Source: Zetaproteobacteria bacterium CG1_02_55_237 | GTDB lineage: Bacteria > Pseudomonadota > Zetaproteobacteria > Mariprofundales > Mariprofundaceae | Length of the DNA stretch: 64,000 nt | NCBI GenBank assembly: GCA_001871195.1 | Contig: MNXA01000032.1 | Coordinates: forward strand, 39,745 to 103,744 | Direction: 5' to 3' | Part shown: positions 8,247 through 19,092 of the stretch, in pieces | Numbering within the stretch: position 1 is the first letter of the stretch | Layout: every line of letters begins with the position of its first letter | Notes under the pieces: generated by a model | Seen by the model: the letters and a program-made list of their open reading frames with translations, nothing else | Told to the model about the DNA's origin: nothing | The model's database searches: none | Made by a program: the position numbers and the translations under genes

Positions 8247-11027
8247 GTGTCTGAAGAGAATAAATTCGACTACAAATCGACGGTGTTTCTGCCGACCACT
8301 GATTTCCCCATGCGCGGCAACCTGCCGCAGGCCGAGCCGCAACGCCTGGCAAAGTGGGAAGAGCAGGGCCTTTATGCCGCCATTCGCGCCGCGCGTAAGG
8401 GCGCGCCGAAGTTTGTGCTTCACGATGGCCCTCCCTATGCCAACGGCAGCATTCATATCGGTCATGCGGTGAACAAGGTATTGAAGGATATCGTGGTGCG
8501 CTCGCGTTCCATGATGGGCTTTGATGCCCCCTATGTGCCGGGCTGGGACTGTCATGGCCTGCCGATCGAGCTGAAGGTTGAAGAAGGTTTCAAGAAAAAG
8601 AAGCGCAGCAAGGAAGACATCAGCGACTCGGAATTCCGCGCCGAGTGCCGCAGTTATGCCAAGGGCCAGATCGACGTGCAGCGTGAAGAATTCATGCGTC
8701 TCGGTGTGATCGGCGACTGGGCTAATCCGTACATCACCATGGATTACCATTTCGAGGCCAATACGGTGCGGGAGATTGGTAAATTCCTGGCCAATGGCGG
8801 TCTGTACAAGGGAGCCAAGCCTGTGCATTGGTGTGTCTCCTGTGCCACGGCTCTGGCCGAGGCCGAGGTGGAATACGAGGACCACACCTCGCACTCCATC
8901 TATGTGAAGTTCGCTGCAGGCGAGGATTTGACGGATGTCGATCCAGCCCTGTCGGGAGATGTCTCCATCGTCATCTGGACGACGACACCGTGGACCATTC
9001 CGGCCAATCTGGCCGTTTCCGTTGGACCGAATATTGAATACGCCGCAGTGAAAATCACCAATGCCGGTGAGAATAGCAATCTGCAGGCCGGTGAAATTCT
9101 GATTCTGGCCGAGGAACTGCGTGCCGGCACGATGAGCGCTATCGGCGGTGAGGGCGAGGTGATTGCCCGTTTCAATGGTGCAACATTGGATAATCGTCGT
9201 TTTCGCCATCCCTATCTGGATCAGGACGCCCCGATTCTGGTGGGCGACCATGTCACACTCGACGCCGGTACAGGCTCTGTACATACGGCTCCGGGACATG
9301 GTCAGGAAGACTACGAAATCGGCATGAAATATGGCTTGAAGGCTTTCAATCCGGTTGGTGATACCGGGGTGTTTGAAGAAGGCACGCCGGTGGTCGAAGG
9401 GCGCCACGTTTATCAGGCCAATGCCATTATGGTTGAGCACCTGCAAAGCTGCGGAGCTCTGCTTGAAACCAGTCAGGTCAAACACTCCTACCCGCATTGC
9501 TGGCGTTGCCACAAGCCGCTGATCTTCCGCGCAACACCGCAGTGGTTTATTTCAATGGACAACAACGGATTGCGCGACAAGGCGCTGGCCGAGATCGGCA
9601 AGACGACCTTCGTGCCTGAGTGGGGTGCAAAACGCATCCGCGGTATGGTCGAGCAGCGCCCGGACTGGTGCGTTTCACGCCAGCGCAACTGGGGCGTTCC
9701 GATTACCGCTATCCGTTGCAGCTCCTGCGGATCACACAAGGTCACGACACCTCAAGTGCTGGAAGGCATCGCCAAACAAGTTGAGAAGGGTGGTGCGGAT
9801 GTGTGGTTTGCGCATGATGTGACAGCCTTTCTACCTGAGGGTTCCAGTTGTCCCGATTGCGGCCATAAGGGTTTTGAGAAAGAGACCGACATCCTTGATG
9901 TCTGGTTCGATTCCGGCTCTACGCATGCCTGTGTTCTGGAACAGCGCGCCGAGCTTGGCTCACCGGCTGATCTTTATCTTGAAGGTTCCGATCAGCATCG
10001 CGGCTGGTTCCAGTCATCGCTGTTGGAGAGTGTGGGCACGCGCGGCGTTGCGCCATTCAAGGGCGTGCTGACGCACGGCTTTGTGGTGGATGCCAGTGGC
10101 AACAAGATGTCCAAATCGCGCGGCAATGTGATTGCGCCGCAGAAGATTATCCAGCAATCGGGCGCCGATATCCTGCGCCTGTGGGTGGCGGCCGCCGATT
10201 ATTCGGCCGATATCCGCATCTCCGATGATATCATCAAGCAGCTGGCGGAAAGTTATCGTCGTATCCGCAACACGATTCGCTTTCTGCTCGGTAATGTGCA
10301 CGGCTTCGATCCGAAACGGGATGCTGTGGCACCTGCTGACCGCACGCCGCTGGATCAGTGGGCCAGTCATCGCCTCTCGCAGGTGGAGCATGCGGTGCAC
10401 AAGGCTTATGAGGGCTATCAGTTTCACCGCATCCATCAGGAGATACACAACTTCTGTTCGGTCGATCTAGGCGGTTTCTATCTTGATGTCATCAAGGACC
10501 GTTTGTATTGCGATGCCCCGGATTCAGCTCGCCGCAAATCCGCTCGCGCCACGCTGTTTGATATTGCCGATACCCTGATAAGGCTGATTGCGCCGATTCT
10601 CCCATTTACCGCTGAGGAGGCATGGGAATTTGTGCCGCAAACCGATTCGACCAGCATCCACCTGCAAACATTCCACCCGGTGGCTGATCTGAAGATCGAC
10701 GATGCTGCCTGGGAGCGTTTCTTTGCTCTGCGCGAACAGGTGAATACTGCACTGGATCAGGCCAAGAAGGATAAAATTGTCGGATCATCCATTGCCGCTA
10801 CGGTTACCGTGCCGGGGCTGGATGCCGAATTCTCCAAGGCCGCGGGTGAGAGCTACGAACAGCTGTTCATCGTTGCCAAAATTGAGCCCGGCGATGTGTT
10901 GAATGTCCGTGCAGCCTCCGGGATAAAATGCCCGCGCTGCTGGAACGTTGCAGCGCCCGCCCATGCAAAGCACGACGTACACAACGAACTGTGCCCGCGC
11001 TGCTTTGATGTTGTGACCGGCGCGTGA
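8247..11027 (+). CDS. ileS: isoleucyl-tRNA synthetase
   Basis: Class I synthetase of about 926 residues that charges tRNA-Ile and edits misactivated valine. Visible motifs are HIGH within '[16 protein letters not shown]' near residue 70, '[10 protein letters not shown]', the KMSKS loop 'NKMSKSRGN', and a C-terminal zinc finger with two Cys pairs, 'CPRCW' and 'CPRC'. The start is set at GTG 8247 because GGAG lies 7 bases upstream and the protein then begins '[13 protein letters not shown]'. An in-frame TTG at 8202 would add fifteen non-homologous residues. About 150 bases separate it from ribF. It contains no tRNA-like or T-box leader that I can recognise, only a small CATGGC-GAAA-GCCATG hairpin at 8102-8117. 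Confidence 0.97.
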   Translation: MSEENKFDYKSTVFLPTTDFPMRGNLPQAEPQRLAKWEEQGLYAAIRAARKGAPKFVLHDGPPYANGSIHIGHAVNKVLKDIVVRSRSMMGFDAPYVPGWDCHGLPIELKVEEGFKKKKRSKEDISDSEFRAECRSYAKGQIDVQREEFMRLGVIGDWANPYITMDYHFEANTVREIGKFLANGGLYKGAKPVHWCVSCATALAEAEVEYEDHTSHSIYVKFAAGEDLTDVDPALSGDVSIVIWTTTPWTIPANLAVSVGPNIEYAAVKITNAGENSNLQAGEILILAEELRAGTMSAIGGEGEVIARFNGATLDNRRFRHPYLDQDAPILVGDHVTLDAGTGSVHTAPGHGQEDYEIGMKYGLKAFNPVGDTGVFEEGTPVVEGRHVYQANAIMVEHLQSCGALLETSQVKHSYPHCWRCHKPLIFRATPQWFISMDNNGLRDKALAEIGKTTFVPEWGAKRIRGMVEQRPDWCVSRQRNWGVPITAIRCSSCGSHKVTTPQVLEGIAKQVEKGGADVWFAHDVTAFLPEGSSCPDCGHKGFEKETDILDVWFDSGSTHACVLEQRAELGSPADLYLEGSDQHRGWFQSSLLESVGTRGVAPFKGVLTHGFVVDASGNKMSKSRGNVIAPQKIIQQSGADILRLWVAAADYSADIRISDDIIKQLAESYRRIRNTIRFLLGNVHGFDPKRDAVAPADRTPLDQWASHRLSQVEHAVHKAYEGYQFHRIHQEIHNFCSVDLGGFYLDVIKDRLYCDAPDSARRKSARATLFDIADTLIRLIAPILPFTAEEAWEFVPQTDSTSIHLQTFHPVADLKIDDAAWERFFALREQVNTALDQAKKDKIVGSSIAATVTVPGLDAEFSKAAGESYEQLFIVAKIEPGDVLNVRAASGIKCPRCWNVAAPAHAKHDVHNELCPRCFDVVTGA

Positions 11028-11037
11028 GGAATAATCT

Positions 11038-11523
11038 GTGACCAAGAGCCGCACATGGCAGCAGCTTACCCTGTTTGCCCTGCTGCTCGCGGCAGACCAG
11101 CTGAGCAAATGGTGGATCGAGCAACAGCTGCCCTTCTTTCATCAGACGGTGATTGCTGGTTGTTTCGATCTGGTGCGGGCGCATAATTTCGGCGTGGCCT
11201 TCTCGCTGTTTGCCGACTGGTCCAACCAGTGGCGAACCACACTGTTGCTCGGCGTTACCATCGGTATTGCGGGAGCCGTGTCGCTGTGGTGGTGGCAGGA
11301 GCGGCATCGTGCCGGCATCACTTCATGGCTGCTGATCCTGATTCTGACAGGTGCCGCCGGTAATATCTGGGACCGTATTCAGTTCGGTTATGTGGTGGAT
11401 TTCGTGGACTGGTATGTGACATGGAATGGAGCCACCTACCACTGGCCGGCCTTTAATATTGCCGATGCCTGCATCTCGGTTTCCGTTGTTGTTTTGCTGT
11501 TGGTAAGCCTGAAGAAGGGATAG
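11038..11523 (+). CDS. lspA: lipoprotein signal peptidase (signal peptidase II)
   Basis: Inner-membrane aspartyl protease of 161 residues that removes the signal peptide of prolipoproteins. Four hydrophobic segments are visible. Family boxes are 'AADQLSKWWI' near the N-terminus, 'NFGVAFSLF', 'GAAGNIWDRIQFGYVVDFVD' with the first catalytic Asp, and 'FNIADACIS' with the second. The start is GTG, 10 bases after the ileS stop, as expected for the conserved ileS-lspA pair. The downstream histidine kinase gene is convergent; no hairpin followed by a T run is visible in the 46-base gap. Confidence 0.97.
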   Translation: MTKSRTWQQLTLFALLLAADQLSKWWIEQQLPFFHQTVIAGCFDLVRAHNFGVAFSLFADWSNQWRTTLLLGVTIGIAGAVSLWWWQERHRAGITSWLLILILTGAAGNIWDRIQFGYVVDFVDWYVTWNGATYHWPAFNIADACISVSVVVLLLVSLKKG

Positions 11524-11569
11524 CGCTTAAAAGGTCTGGCTCCCCTCTGTGCGTCAGGTCATCTGCGTA

Positions 11570-13432
11570 TCAATACTTGATGCCGGTTCTTTTCAAGCGA
11601 ATAGCCTTGGTAACGATCTCCAGCATTAGGTCAAGGTCACACGGTTTCGCCAGCTCAAAATCCACAAGACCTTCCTTCACTGCGTCCTTTTCAGTCTGAG
11701 GATTCCACCCGGTCAGAAGCAGCACAGGTATTGTGGAATCGATTTCCTTGATATGGCTGGCCAACGCCAGCCCCGATATCCCCGGCATTTCCAGATCAGT
11801 AATGACAATGTCATAAGCACCCGTATTAAAAAGTTCCAGCGCCTCTTTGCCACCAGAAGCCAGGCTCACTCGATGGTTGTATTGGGTAAGAAGGTCGAAA
11901 AATATATCGCGGATAGCTTCCTCATCATCGACAAGTAAAATATTTGCGGCCTCAAGATTACCGTCAACAGGGGTCACCCGCGCTTTTATTTTGAGTTTTT
12001 CCGCGCCTGACTGAATGGGTAGCAGGATAGTAAATGTAGACCCTTCTCCTTCGACGCTCTCCAGCTGAATTCTTCCTCCATGCTTGGAAACCATATTGTA
12101 GGACAGGCTCATGCCAAGTCCTGTGCCCTGATGAGCCTTGGTCGTAAAGAAGGGGTCAAAAATCTGGGCCATGACCTCTTCGGACATTCCTTTCCCGCTG
12201 TCGGAGAGAATCACTGAAACCATGTTTCCGGCGACTGCTGTTTTAATATCTATCTCTCCACCTTTTGGCATGGCATCAATGGAGTTATGAATAAGATTTG
12301 TAAAAACCTCGCGTAGCTCGGATGCATTGCCAGTCACAAACGGCAATTGAGCGAGCGATGTCCTTACGTTGATTGTAATGCCTTTGGCCTGGGCTTCGTC
12401 TTTCCATTTGCTCTTGGTAAAATCTATCACGTCCATGATAACCTTGTTGATATCAACCGTTGATAAGCAAGGGGGTGCTTTTCTCAGTCGGATAGAATCC
12501 TGCAGTCGTTTGGTTATCTCAGAACCATCCAGAGCTGCCTTTTCAATGATATTCAACCCATTCTCCAGCAAGTCAGGCTTATCCAGATGGCGTTGTAACA
12601 GCTGGCTTCTTCCCAGGATAACCCCCAGGATATTATTGAAGTTGTGCGCCACACCGCTTACAACCTCTCCCAGAACCTTCAATTTCTCAGCCCGGATCAG
12701 CTGCTGCTCCAGTCTGTTTATTTCCGTAACGTCCCTTAACATAATCATTACGGCAGGCTGATCCCTGTACTGGATTTCCTCTGTCCGGATTTCAACATCG
12801 ACATGCTTCTCATCCTTTCGAATAAGGGAAAGCGCATAAGGCAGTTGATGCCTTGCAGATAATTGTTTTGCTATGAAGGCTCTGAAGGCGTATTTATCTT
12901 TATGGAGCAGGAAATCAATGAACTTTTTACCAATAGTTTCTTCTTCCTCATACCCCATGAGTTTGTTACAGGCGGGATTAATAAAGGTGATCTTTTCATC
13001 CTGGACCACTAAAATAGGATAAGTGGCATTCATCACCAGGGTTTTGTATGTCTCCATTTCAAGCAATTCCCGATCCAGCTGGGCAAACCTCTCCCCCGAA
13101 TTATTCAATAAATAGGCCAGAAAAAGTTTTTCGGTTTTGTCTGAGTTTGTGATGATTTTGGCGCCTACCGTGTACATTCCAGCAGGCTCTTTTTTACACC
13201 ACATGATCTCTACCTGTAATTTGAAATCCCTTAACTGTCCATCACCAGCCATCGTCGAATGCTTTTCAGGAGCGATGATGTCCAGGTCGGTTATGGAGCC
13301 TTTTTGCAGTTTTTTCCCACTGATGAATTGTATGCCCGACACAGAAATATCGTTGATTTGAGCTTTGAAGTTTTCATGCAGACAGTCCAGGCGAAGATGG
13401 AGTCGACTGTTTCTCCTTTTATCTGACGCCAT
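11570..13432 (-). CDS. PilZ-PAS hybrid sensor histidine kinase with C-terminal receiver
   Basis: Soluble hybrid kinase of about 620 residues. An N-terminal PilZ-like domain (residues 5-110) has RxxxR ('RRNSR', 6-10) and 'DISVSG', the usual c-di-GMP contacts. A PAS domain follows at about 125-240. The HisKA phosphoacceptor is His263 in 'VAHNFNNILG', then the N box 'NLIHNSIDAMPKGG' and the G boxes 'DSGKGMSEE' and 'GTGLGMSLS'. A receiver domain at the C-terminus has the phosphoacceptor Asp in 'ITDLEMPG' (about residue 546) and the conserved Lys in 'LAKPCD'. The start is ATG 13432, with an AGGGGG element 6 bases upstream; a TTG at 13492 is possible. No response regulator gene is adjacent. Binding of c-di-GMP is inferred. 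Confidence 0.88.
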   Translation of the reverse strand: MASDKRRNSRLHLRLDCLHENFKAQINDISVSGIQFISGKKLQKGSITDLDIIAPEKHSTMAGDGQLRDFKLQVEIMWCKKEPAGMYTVGAKIITNSDKTEKLFLAYLLNNSGERFAQLDRELLEMETYKTLVMNATYPILVVQDEKITFINPACNKLMGYEEEETIGKKFIDFLLHKDKYAFRAFIAKQLSARHQLPYALSLIRKDEKHVDVEIRTEEIQYRDQPAVMIMLRDVTEINRLEQQLIRAEKLKVLGEVVSGVAHNFNNILGVILGRSQLLQRHLDKPDLLENGLNIIEKAALDGSEITKRLQDSIRLRKAPPCLSTVDINKVIMDVIDFTKSKWKDEAQAKGITINVRTSLAQLPFVTGNASELREVFTNLIHNSIDAMPKGGEIDIKTAVAGNMVSVILSDSGKGMSEEVMAQIFDPFFTTKAHQGTGLGMSLSYNMVSKHGGRIQLESVEGEGSTFTILLPIQSGAEKLKIKARVTPVDGNLEAANILLVDDEEAIRDIFFDLLTQYNHRVSLASGGKEALELFNTGAYDIVITDLEMPGISGLALASHIKEIDSTIPVLLLTGWNPQTEKDAVKEGLVDFELAKPCDLDLMLEIVTKAIRLKRTGIKY

Positions 13433-13502
13433 CTCAAGCCCCCTTGCACGCGCACTATTCTCAACGAACAGTATACGCACATAACAGGCCAAAAGGCCGC
13501 AA

Positions 13503-14555
13503 CTATCTCGGGCTTCGACTCAGATAGTCCGCATAGCTAAGACGGATACCATTCTCCAGTCCTGTTTGCACCTTCCAGCCCAAGGCATGGATACGCCCGA
13601 CATCCAGTAGCTTGCGCGGTGTGCCGTCCGGCTTGCTTGCATCCCAGACAATCTCACCATCAAAACCGACGATGCCCTGAATCAGCTCGGCCAGCTGTTT
13701 GATGGTGACATCCTCGCCGACACCGACATTCAGCGCCATCTCGCCACTGTATTCTTTTAGCAGGAACAGACAGGCACGGGCCAGGTCATCGACATACATA
13801 AATTCACGAAATGGAGAGCCACTGCCCCAGAGCATGACTGCGGGCTTGCGCCCGGCAGTCATTGTGAACCCATTATCGCTACGCCTTATTGCCAGCATAT
13901 GCAGGATATCGTCGGGAATGTTGCCGAAGAGCTGTTCGTCGCGCTGCATCGCAGTTAAATCTCCGGTCGAGGCCAGACGCGCCAGATGGAACTTGCGGAT
14001 CAGGGCCGGAAGCACATGCGAGTTTTGCAGGTCATAGTGGTCGTTGGGACCGTACATATTGGTCGGCATCGCACTGATGGCATCGAAGCCGTATTGCCGA
14101 CGATAGGCCTGACACATTTTAAGCCCTGCAATTTTGGCAATGGCATACCATTCGTTGGTCGGTTCCAGCGCACCATCCAGCAGGTATTCCTCACGGATTG
14201 GCTGCGGCGCCATTTTCGGATAGATACAGGATGAGCCCAGGAACAACAGCTTTTTCGCACCATGGCGATAGGCTGCATCAATGACATTCATCTCAATCTG
14301 TAGGTTATCGCGGATAAAATCGGCCGGATAGGTGTTATTGGCATGGATGCCACCAACCTTGGCGGCAGACAGAATCACATACTCAGGGCGTTCCGCAGCA
14401 TAAAAAGCTTCCACAGCCTGCTGGTTGCAAAGGTCCAGTTCAGCTGATGTGCGCAGTAGAAGATTGTCGAAGCCCTCATTCTTAAGGTGGCGCACCAGTG
14501 CCGAACCGACCAGGCCGCGATGTCCGGCCACGTGAATGCGAGAGCGCTGCTGCAT
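13503..14555 (-). CDS. fcl: GDP-L-fucose synthase
   Basis: NADPH-dependent epimerase/reductase of 350 residues converting GDP-4-keto-6-deoxymannose into GDP-L-fucose. It has the Rossmann motif 'VAGHRGLVGSALVRHL' at the N-terminus, 'AAKVGGIHAN', 'LGSSCIYPK' and the catalytic 'YAIAKIAG' (YxxxK). Beyond 'ISAMPTNMYGPNDHYD' there is an insert of about 35 residues before 'SGSPFREFMYVDDLA', so it belongs to the longer subgroup of this family. The start is ATG 14555, four bases after the gmd stop; the open frame continues upstream only through gmd. It is the last gene of the GDP-fucose set. Confidence 0.95.
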   Translation of the reverse strand: MQQRSRIHVAGHRGLVGSALVRHLKNEGFDNLLLRTSAELDLCNQQAVEAFYAAERPEYVILSAAKVGGIHANNTYPADFIRDNLQIEMNVIDAAYRHGAKKLLFLGSSCIYPKMAPQPIREEYLLDGALEPTNEWYAIAKIAGLKMCQAYRRQYGFDAISAMPTNMYGPNDHYDLQNSHVLPALIRKFHLARLASTGDLTAMQRDEQLFGNIPDDILHMLAIRRSDNGFTMTAGRKPAVMLWGSGSPFREFMYVDDLARACLFLLKEYSGEMALNVGVGEDVTIKQLAELIQGIVGFDGEIVWDASKPDGTPRKLLDVGRIHALGWKVQTGLENGIRLSYADYLSRSPR

Positions 14556-14559
14556 GGGC

Positions 14560-15645
14560 CTACTCGTTGTGGCTGAGCGTGGTGTAGCCCTCGCTCTTGC
14601 ACAGCTCGTCGCGTTCGGCCTCGCGCAGGTCTGCACGAACCATCTCACTGACCAGTTCGGCAAAACCCACCTTCGGCTCCCAGCCCAGTTGCCGCTTTGC
14701 CTTGCTTGGATCACCAAGCAGGGTTTCCACCTCGGCAGGACGGAAATAACGAGGGTCCACACGAACAATCACGCGACCGTGCTGATCCGTACCGGTTTCG
14801 TTTACGCCCTCGCCCTGCCAGGTCATCGTGATACCCAGTTCGGCAGCGGCGCAATCAACAAACTCGCGCACCGAATGCTGCTCGCCGGTGGCGATGACAT
14901 AATCCTCCGGCTCTTCCTGCTGCAGCATCAGCCACTGCATCTGCACATAATCGCGGGCATGTCCCCAGTCGCGCAGCGAATCCATATTACCCAGAAAAAG
15001 GCAATCCTGCAGGCCAAGCTTGATGCGTGACATGGCGCGAGTGATCTTGCGGGTGACAAATGTTTCGCCGCGAATCGGCGACTCATGGTTGAACAGGATG
15101 CCGTTGCAGGCATACATGCCATAGGCCTCGCGGTAATTCACGGTAATCCAGTAGGCATACATTTTGGCCACGGCATAAGGAGAGCGCGGATGAAACGGGG
15201 TGGTTTCCGACTGCGGAATTTCGCGCACCTTGCCGTACAGCTCGGAGGTGGAGGCCTGATAAAAACGCGTCTTCTTCTCAAGACCCAGAATGCGCATGCC
15301 TTCCAGCAGGCGCAAAGCACCGAGGGCATCGGAATCGGCCGTGTATTCCGGCTCTTCGAAGGACACCGCTACGTGGCTTTGTGCCGCCAGATTGTAGATT
15401 TCATCAGGCTGCACCTGCTGCATGATACGAATCAGGCTTGAGGAATCCGTCATGTCGCCATGATGCAGGATGAAGCGCGGGTCCTTTTCGTGCGGATCCT
15501 GATAAAGATGGTCGATACGATCGGTGTTGAACAAGGAGGTGCGCCGCTTGATGCCGTGTACCTCGTAGCCTTTATCAAGCAGAAACTCCGCCAGATAGGC
15601 TCCGTCCTGCCCTGTTACACCGGTAATCAATGCCTTCTTTCTCAT
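14560..15645 (-). CDS. gmd: GDP-mannose 4,6-dehydratase
   Basis: SDR-superfamily enzyme of about 361 residues making GDP-4-keto-6-deoxymannose from GDP-mannose. The NADP site is '[18 protein letters not shown]'. '[11 protein letters not shown]', '[13 protein letters not shown]', '[12 protein letters not shown]' and the catalytic '[10 protein letters not shown]' are visible, as is '[18 protein letters not shown]', a hallmark of Gmd. I use ATG 15645, which has GGAG 5 bases upstream; a GTG six bases earlier overlaps the manC stop. It stands between manC and fcl, an order that fits the pathway mannose-1-P, GDP-mannose, GDP-fucose. Confidence 0.96.
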   Translation of the reverse strand: MRKKALITGVTGQDGAYLAEFLLDKGYEVHGIKRRTSLFNTDRIDHLYQDPHEKDPRFILHHGDMTDSSSLIRIMQQVQPDEIYNLAAQSHVAVSFEEPEYTADSDALGALRLLEGMRILGLEKKTRFYQASTSELYGKVREIPQSETTPFHPRSPYAVAKMYAYWITVNYREAYGMYACNGILFNHESPIRGETFVTRKITRAMSRIKLGLQDCLFLGNMDSLRDWGHARDYVQMQWLMLQQEEPEDYVIATGEQHSVREFVDCAAAELGITMTWQGEGVNETGTDQHGRVIVRVDPRYFRPAEVETLLGDPSKAKRQLGWEPKVGFAELVSEMVRADLREAERDELCKSEGYTTLSHNE

Positions 15646-15647
15646 GC

Positions 15648-17060
15648 TCACTCCGTCCGTCCATAGGAATCGTCAAAACGTTCGATATCGTCCTCACCCA
15701 CATACTCGCCCACCTGTATCTCGACGATTTGCAGCGGGATCTTCCCCTTGTTTGCCAGTCGGTGGCGCATGCCAATCGGGATATAGGTGCTTTCGTTTTT
15801 GGAAACAGTAAATGTTTCATCGTCCCGGGTCACTGTTGCGGTACCCGATACGACTACCCAATGCTCGGAGCGATGCTGATGCCGTTGCAGGCTCAGGCTA
15901 TGCCCGGGCGTTACCTCGATACGCTTCATCTTGTAGCCCAAACCGCCATCCTCAAGAACGGTGTAGCTGCCCCATGGGCGGCGTACGGTCAGATGCTCGA
16001 TATGCTCGCGGCTGCCGCGTGCCTGCAGCTGATCGACAACCTCGCGCACCCGCTGGCTGTCGCCACGTTTGCTTAAAAGAATGGCATCCGCCGTTTCCAC
16101 GACGATCACATCCTCTAGCCCGATTGCAGCCAGCAGGCGGTCCCTGCTGCGCAACAGCGAGCCTTTGCAATCGATGCTAATAACATCGCCGCTAAGTACA
16201 TTGCCCTGTTCGTCCTGCGGAGATATCTCGTACACAGCATCCCAGCTGCCGACATCCGACCATTCAATGTCGCAGGGCAGCAGGCTGACCTGGCTTGAGC
16301 GCTCCAGCACACCATAATCAATCGATATATTCGGCATGCGTGCAAATTCCTGCCGCACCACATCCTGCCAGGGTTGACCGCCCTGCCATGCCGCGCGCAT
16401 CTCGGTCAGCACGGCATCAAGTTCCGGGATCCATTTTTTTATTTCCTGCAGAATCACCGAGGCTCGCCAGACAAACATCCCCGAGTTCCAATAATAATTA
16501 CCCTGTCGAAGGAAACCTTCGGCTGTGGCCACATCAGGCTTCTCGGTAAAGCGTTTGACCGGTTTTGCCGTCGCTTCCGTTTCTTCGACCTCGATATAGC
16601 CAAAACCGGTATCCGGCCGCTCGGGTCGAATGCCGAATGTCACCAGTTTTCCATTTTCTGCTTCGCCCACAGCCTCGGCCAGGCGTTCGCGGAAGGCTTG
16701 TGGGCGTTTGATAATATGGTCGGCCGGGAGAATCACCATCACCGGATCTTCCCCTGTCTGATCCATCAGCAGGGCGGCGGCCAGTGCGATGGCTGGAGCG
16801 GTATTACGACCGACTGGTTCGAGAATCTGTTTGTACGCAGCCAGTTCAGCATAAGCCTCCCCGACCGAGTGCGCTTCTCCGGTTACTACCCATACATCAT
16901 CATTGCCGATCATGGGCTGCAGACGTTTAATCGTTGCCTCGAGCAGAGAGGTTTCGCCCTCGATCTTAAGAAACTGCTTGGGTAAATGCTGCCTTGAGAG
17001 TGGCCACAGGCGGCTGCCGGAGCCTCCGGCCAGCACAACAGCCTTGATAGAAGAACTCAT
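15648..17060 (-). CDS. manC: mannose-1-phosphate guanylyltransferase/mannose-6-phosphate isomerase
   Basis: Bifunctional enzyme of 470 residues producing GDP-mannose. The N-terminal nucleotidyltransferase has '[15 protein letters not shown]' and 'PKQFLKI'; 'VILPADHII' and '[14 protein letters not shown]' follow. The C-terminal cupin domain, the type II phosphomannose isomerase part, begins near '[14 protein letters not shown]' and has '[20 protein letters not shown]' with metal-binding His residues. The start is ATG 17060, which overlaps the cysC stop as ATGA and follows a GGGGGG stretch at 7 bases; seven extra residues are possible from 17081. Phosphomannomutase (manB) is not in the window. 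Confidence 0.96.
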   Translation of the reverse strand: MSSSIKAVVLAGGSGSRLWPLSRQHLPKQFLKIEGETSLLEATIKRLQPMIGNDDVWVVTGEAHSVGEAYAELAAYKQILEPVGRNTAPAIALAAALLMDQTGEDPVMVILPADHIIKRPQAFRERLAEAVGEAENGKLVTFGIRPERPDTGFGYIEVEETEATAKPVKRFTEKPDVATAEGFLRQGNYYWNSGMFVWRASVILQEIKKWIPELDAVLTEMRAAWQGGQPWQDVVRQEFARMPNISIDYGVLERSSQVSLLPCDIEWSDVGSWDAVYEISPQDEQGNVLSGDVISIDCKGSLLRSRDRLLAAIGLEDVIVVETADAILLSKRGDSQRVREVVDQLQARGSREHIEHLTVRRPWGSYTVLEDGGLGYKMKRIEVTPGHSLSLQRHQHRSEHWVVVSGTATVTRDDETFTVSKNESTYIPIGMRHRLANKGKIPLQIVEIQVGEYVGEDDIERFDDSYGRTE

Positions 17061-17680
17061 TTCTTTTCCCCCCTGAGCCACTGATGGGTCTCAAGCCAGG
17101 CTATCACCCGATCCACACTCGCTTCAATCGGCTCACTTCCTGTCGGTACAACGATCTCGGCATGCTCGGGCGCCTCATAGGGCGAGGAGATACCGGTAAA
17201 GGCGGGAATCTCTCCAGCTCTTGCCTTGGCATACAGCCCCTTCACATCGCGGCCCTCACAAATCTCCAGCGGCGTATTGCAATACACCTCAATGAAATCA
17301 TTGCCCAGAAGCTCTCTGGCTTGCGCGCGGTCGCCGCGAAACGGTGAAATAAAGGCGGTTAACGTCAGCACCCCGGCCTGTACGAACAAACCAGCCACTT
17401 CGGCGACGCGGCGGATATTCTCAACCCGGTCGGCATCACTGAAACCCAGATCGCTGCACAGTCCGTGGCGTACATTATCGCCATCGATGACATAGGTGCG
17501 CACGCCCATGGCATGCAGGCGCTGCTCCACGGCATGTGCCAGCGTTGACTTCCCTGCTCCGGAAAGGCCGGTGAACCACAGCACTCCGGCGCGATGTCCG
17601 GCCTGTGTCTCGCGCATGTCACGCGTCACATGACTCTGATGCCAGACAACGTTGGAGCTTTTTTTCTCGTGCTTCCCCAT
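17057..17680 (-). CDS. cysC: adenylylsulfate (APS) kinase
   Basis: APS kinase of 207 residues that phosphorylates APS to PAPS, the sulfate donor for sulfotransferases and for some reductive assimilation routes. It has the P-loop '[10 protein letters not shown]', '[18 protein letters not shown]', '[15 protein letters not shown]', '[18 protein letters not shown]' and 'YAKARAGEI', all typical. I choose ATG 17680, which has AAAGG upstream and begins just after the cysS stop. It is coupled to manC by a 4-base overlap. No cysD, cysN, cysH or sulfotransferase is in the window, so its role with the sugar-nucleotide genes is an inference. Confidence 0.94.
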   Translation of the reverse strand: MGKHEKKSSNVVWHQSHVTRDMRETQAGHRAGVLWFTGLSGAGKSTLAHAVEQRLHAMGVRTYVIDGDNVRHGLCSDLGFSDADRVENIRRVAEVAGLFVQAGVLTLTAFISPFRGDRAQARELLGNDFIEVYCNTPLEICEGRDVKGLYAKARAGEIPAFTGISSPYEAPEHAEIVVPTGSEPIEASVDRVIAWLETHQWLRGEKK

Positions 17681-17682
17681 CC

Positions 17683-19092
17683 CTACACCTTTTTCCAACT
17701 TGTACCCGATGGACTATCCTCAAGCACGATGCCTTCGGCGGCAAGTTCGTTGCGGATCGCATCGGCACGGGCGAAATCGCGCGCCTTTTTGGCTTCAAGG
17801 CGTTCGGCAATCAACGGTTCAATTCGCGCCGCCAAATCGCCAGCGCCACTTTCATCCAAACCCTTGAACCAGGCCTCGGCATCGTTCTGCACAATCCCCA
17901 GCAGACTGCACATGACTTCAAACTCACCTGCCAGTTGCTGCAATGCCGAGGCATCGGTTGCATCAAGTGCCTTGTTGATATGTTTTGAACAGTCGAACAA
18001 TACGGCAAGCGCAACCGGTGTATTGAAGTCATCATTCATGGCATCGGCAAAACGTGCGGGAACGGTACCTTTCCCGGCAACGGTCATGTTGATAGCCGCC
18101 AGTCGTTTTTGTGTCTCGTATAAACGATCCAGCCCGGATTTGGCGACATCGAGGGCGGCATCCGAAAAATCGAGTGGTGAGCGGTAATGGGTGCCGAGCA
18201 TGAACATGCGCAGCACTTCGGGGTGATAGCGCTCGGTTACTTCGCGGATGGTAAAGAAATTACCCAGTGATTTGGACATCTTCTCGGCGTTGATATTCAC
18301 AAAACCGTTATGCAGCCAGTAGCGCGCAAAACCGCCACCGTTGGCTGCCCTTGCCTGGGCGATCTCATTTTCGTGATGCGGAAATTTCAGGTCCATACCG
18401 CCACCGTGGATGTCGAAGGTATCGCCCAGATGGCCGCAGCTCATCGCCGAACATTCGATATGCCAGCCCGGTCTACCCTGGCCCCACGGGGAAGCCCAGG
18501 CCGGTTCGCCCGGTTTGGCCATTTTCCACAGCACGAAATCAAGCGGATCGCGTTTCTGCTCATCGACATCCACGCGGCTGCCTGATTCCAGATCATCGAT
18601 ATTCTTACCGGAGAGCTGTCCGTAGTTCTCAAACTGGCGCACCGCATAAAGCACATCGCCGGAGTTTGATACATAGGCAAAGCCGCGTTCAATCAGGCTT
18701 TCAATCATGGCGATCATGTCCTGCATATGGCCGGTGGCTTTCGGCTCGTGTGTCGGACGCAGGCATCCCAAAGCATCGGCATCGGCATGGAAGGCATCAA
18801 TCATTTCACCGGTCAAAGTATCGATGGCAATGCCGCGTTCAGCAGCGCGTTTGATAATCTTGTCATCCACATCGGTAAAATTGCGGACATAGTTCACTTC
18901 GAAGCCCAGCTGTATCAGCCAGCGGTAAATCACGTCGAACATCACCATCACGCGCGCATGGCCGACATGGCAGTAGTCGTACACCGTTACACCGCAGACA
19001 TACATGCCGATTTTCCCGGCATGCAGCGGCTCAAAAGCCTGCTTGCTGCGTGTCAGTGTGTTGTAAACCCTCAGATCTGTTTTTTGCGTCAT
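17683..19092 (-). CDS. cysS: cysteinyl-tRNA synthetase
   Basis: Class I synthetase of 469 residues charging tRNA-Cys. The first zinc Cys is in '[20 protein letters not shown]', which also holds the HIGH-like 'HVGH'. 'SAMSCGHLG' and 'HHENEIAQ' supply the other zinc ligands, and 'KMSKSLGNF' is the KMSKS loop. The DALR anticodon region and a charged C-terminal tail follow. The ATG overlaps the gltX stop by 4 bases (ATGA), so gltX, cysS and cysC appear to be co-translated. Confidence 0.97.
   Translation of the reverse strand: MTQKTDLRVYNTLTRSKQAFEPLHAGKIGMYVCGVTVYDYCHVGHARVMVMFDVIYRWLIQLGFEVNYVRNFTDVDDKIIKRAAERGIAIDTLTGEMIDAFHADADALGCLRPTHEPKATGHMQDMIAMIESLIERGFAYVSNSGDVLYAVRQFENYGQLSGKNIDDLESGSRVDVDEQKRDPLDFVLWKMAKPGEPAWASPWGQGRPGWHIECSAMSCGHLGDTFDIHGGGMDLKFPHHENEIAQARAANGGGFARYWLHNGFVNINAEKMSKSLGNFFTIREVTERYHPEVLRMFMLGTHYRSPLDFSDAALDVAKSGLDRLYETQKRLAAINMTVAGKGTVPARFADAMNDDFNTPVALAVLFDCSKHINKALDATDASALQQLAGEFEVMCSLLGIVQNDAEAWFKGLDESGAGDLAARIEPLIAERLEAKKARDFARADAIRNELAAEGIVLEDSPSGTSWKKV

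Noticed and set aside
8229..9512. 427-codon minus-strand open frame opposite ileS
   Set aside because: It mirrors the ileS coding frame; its low-complexity His/Gly/Ile content is typical of an antisense shadow.
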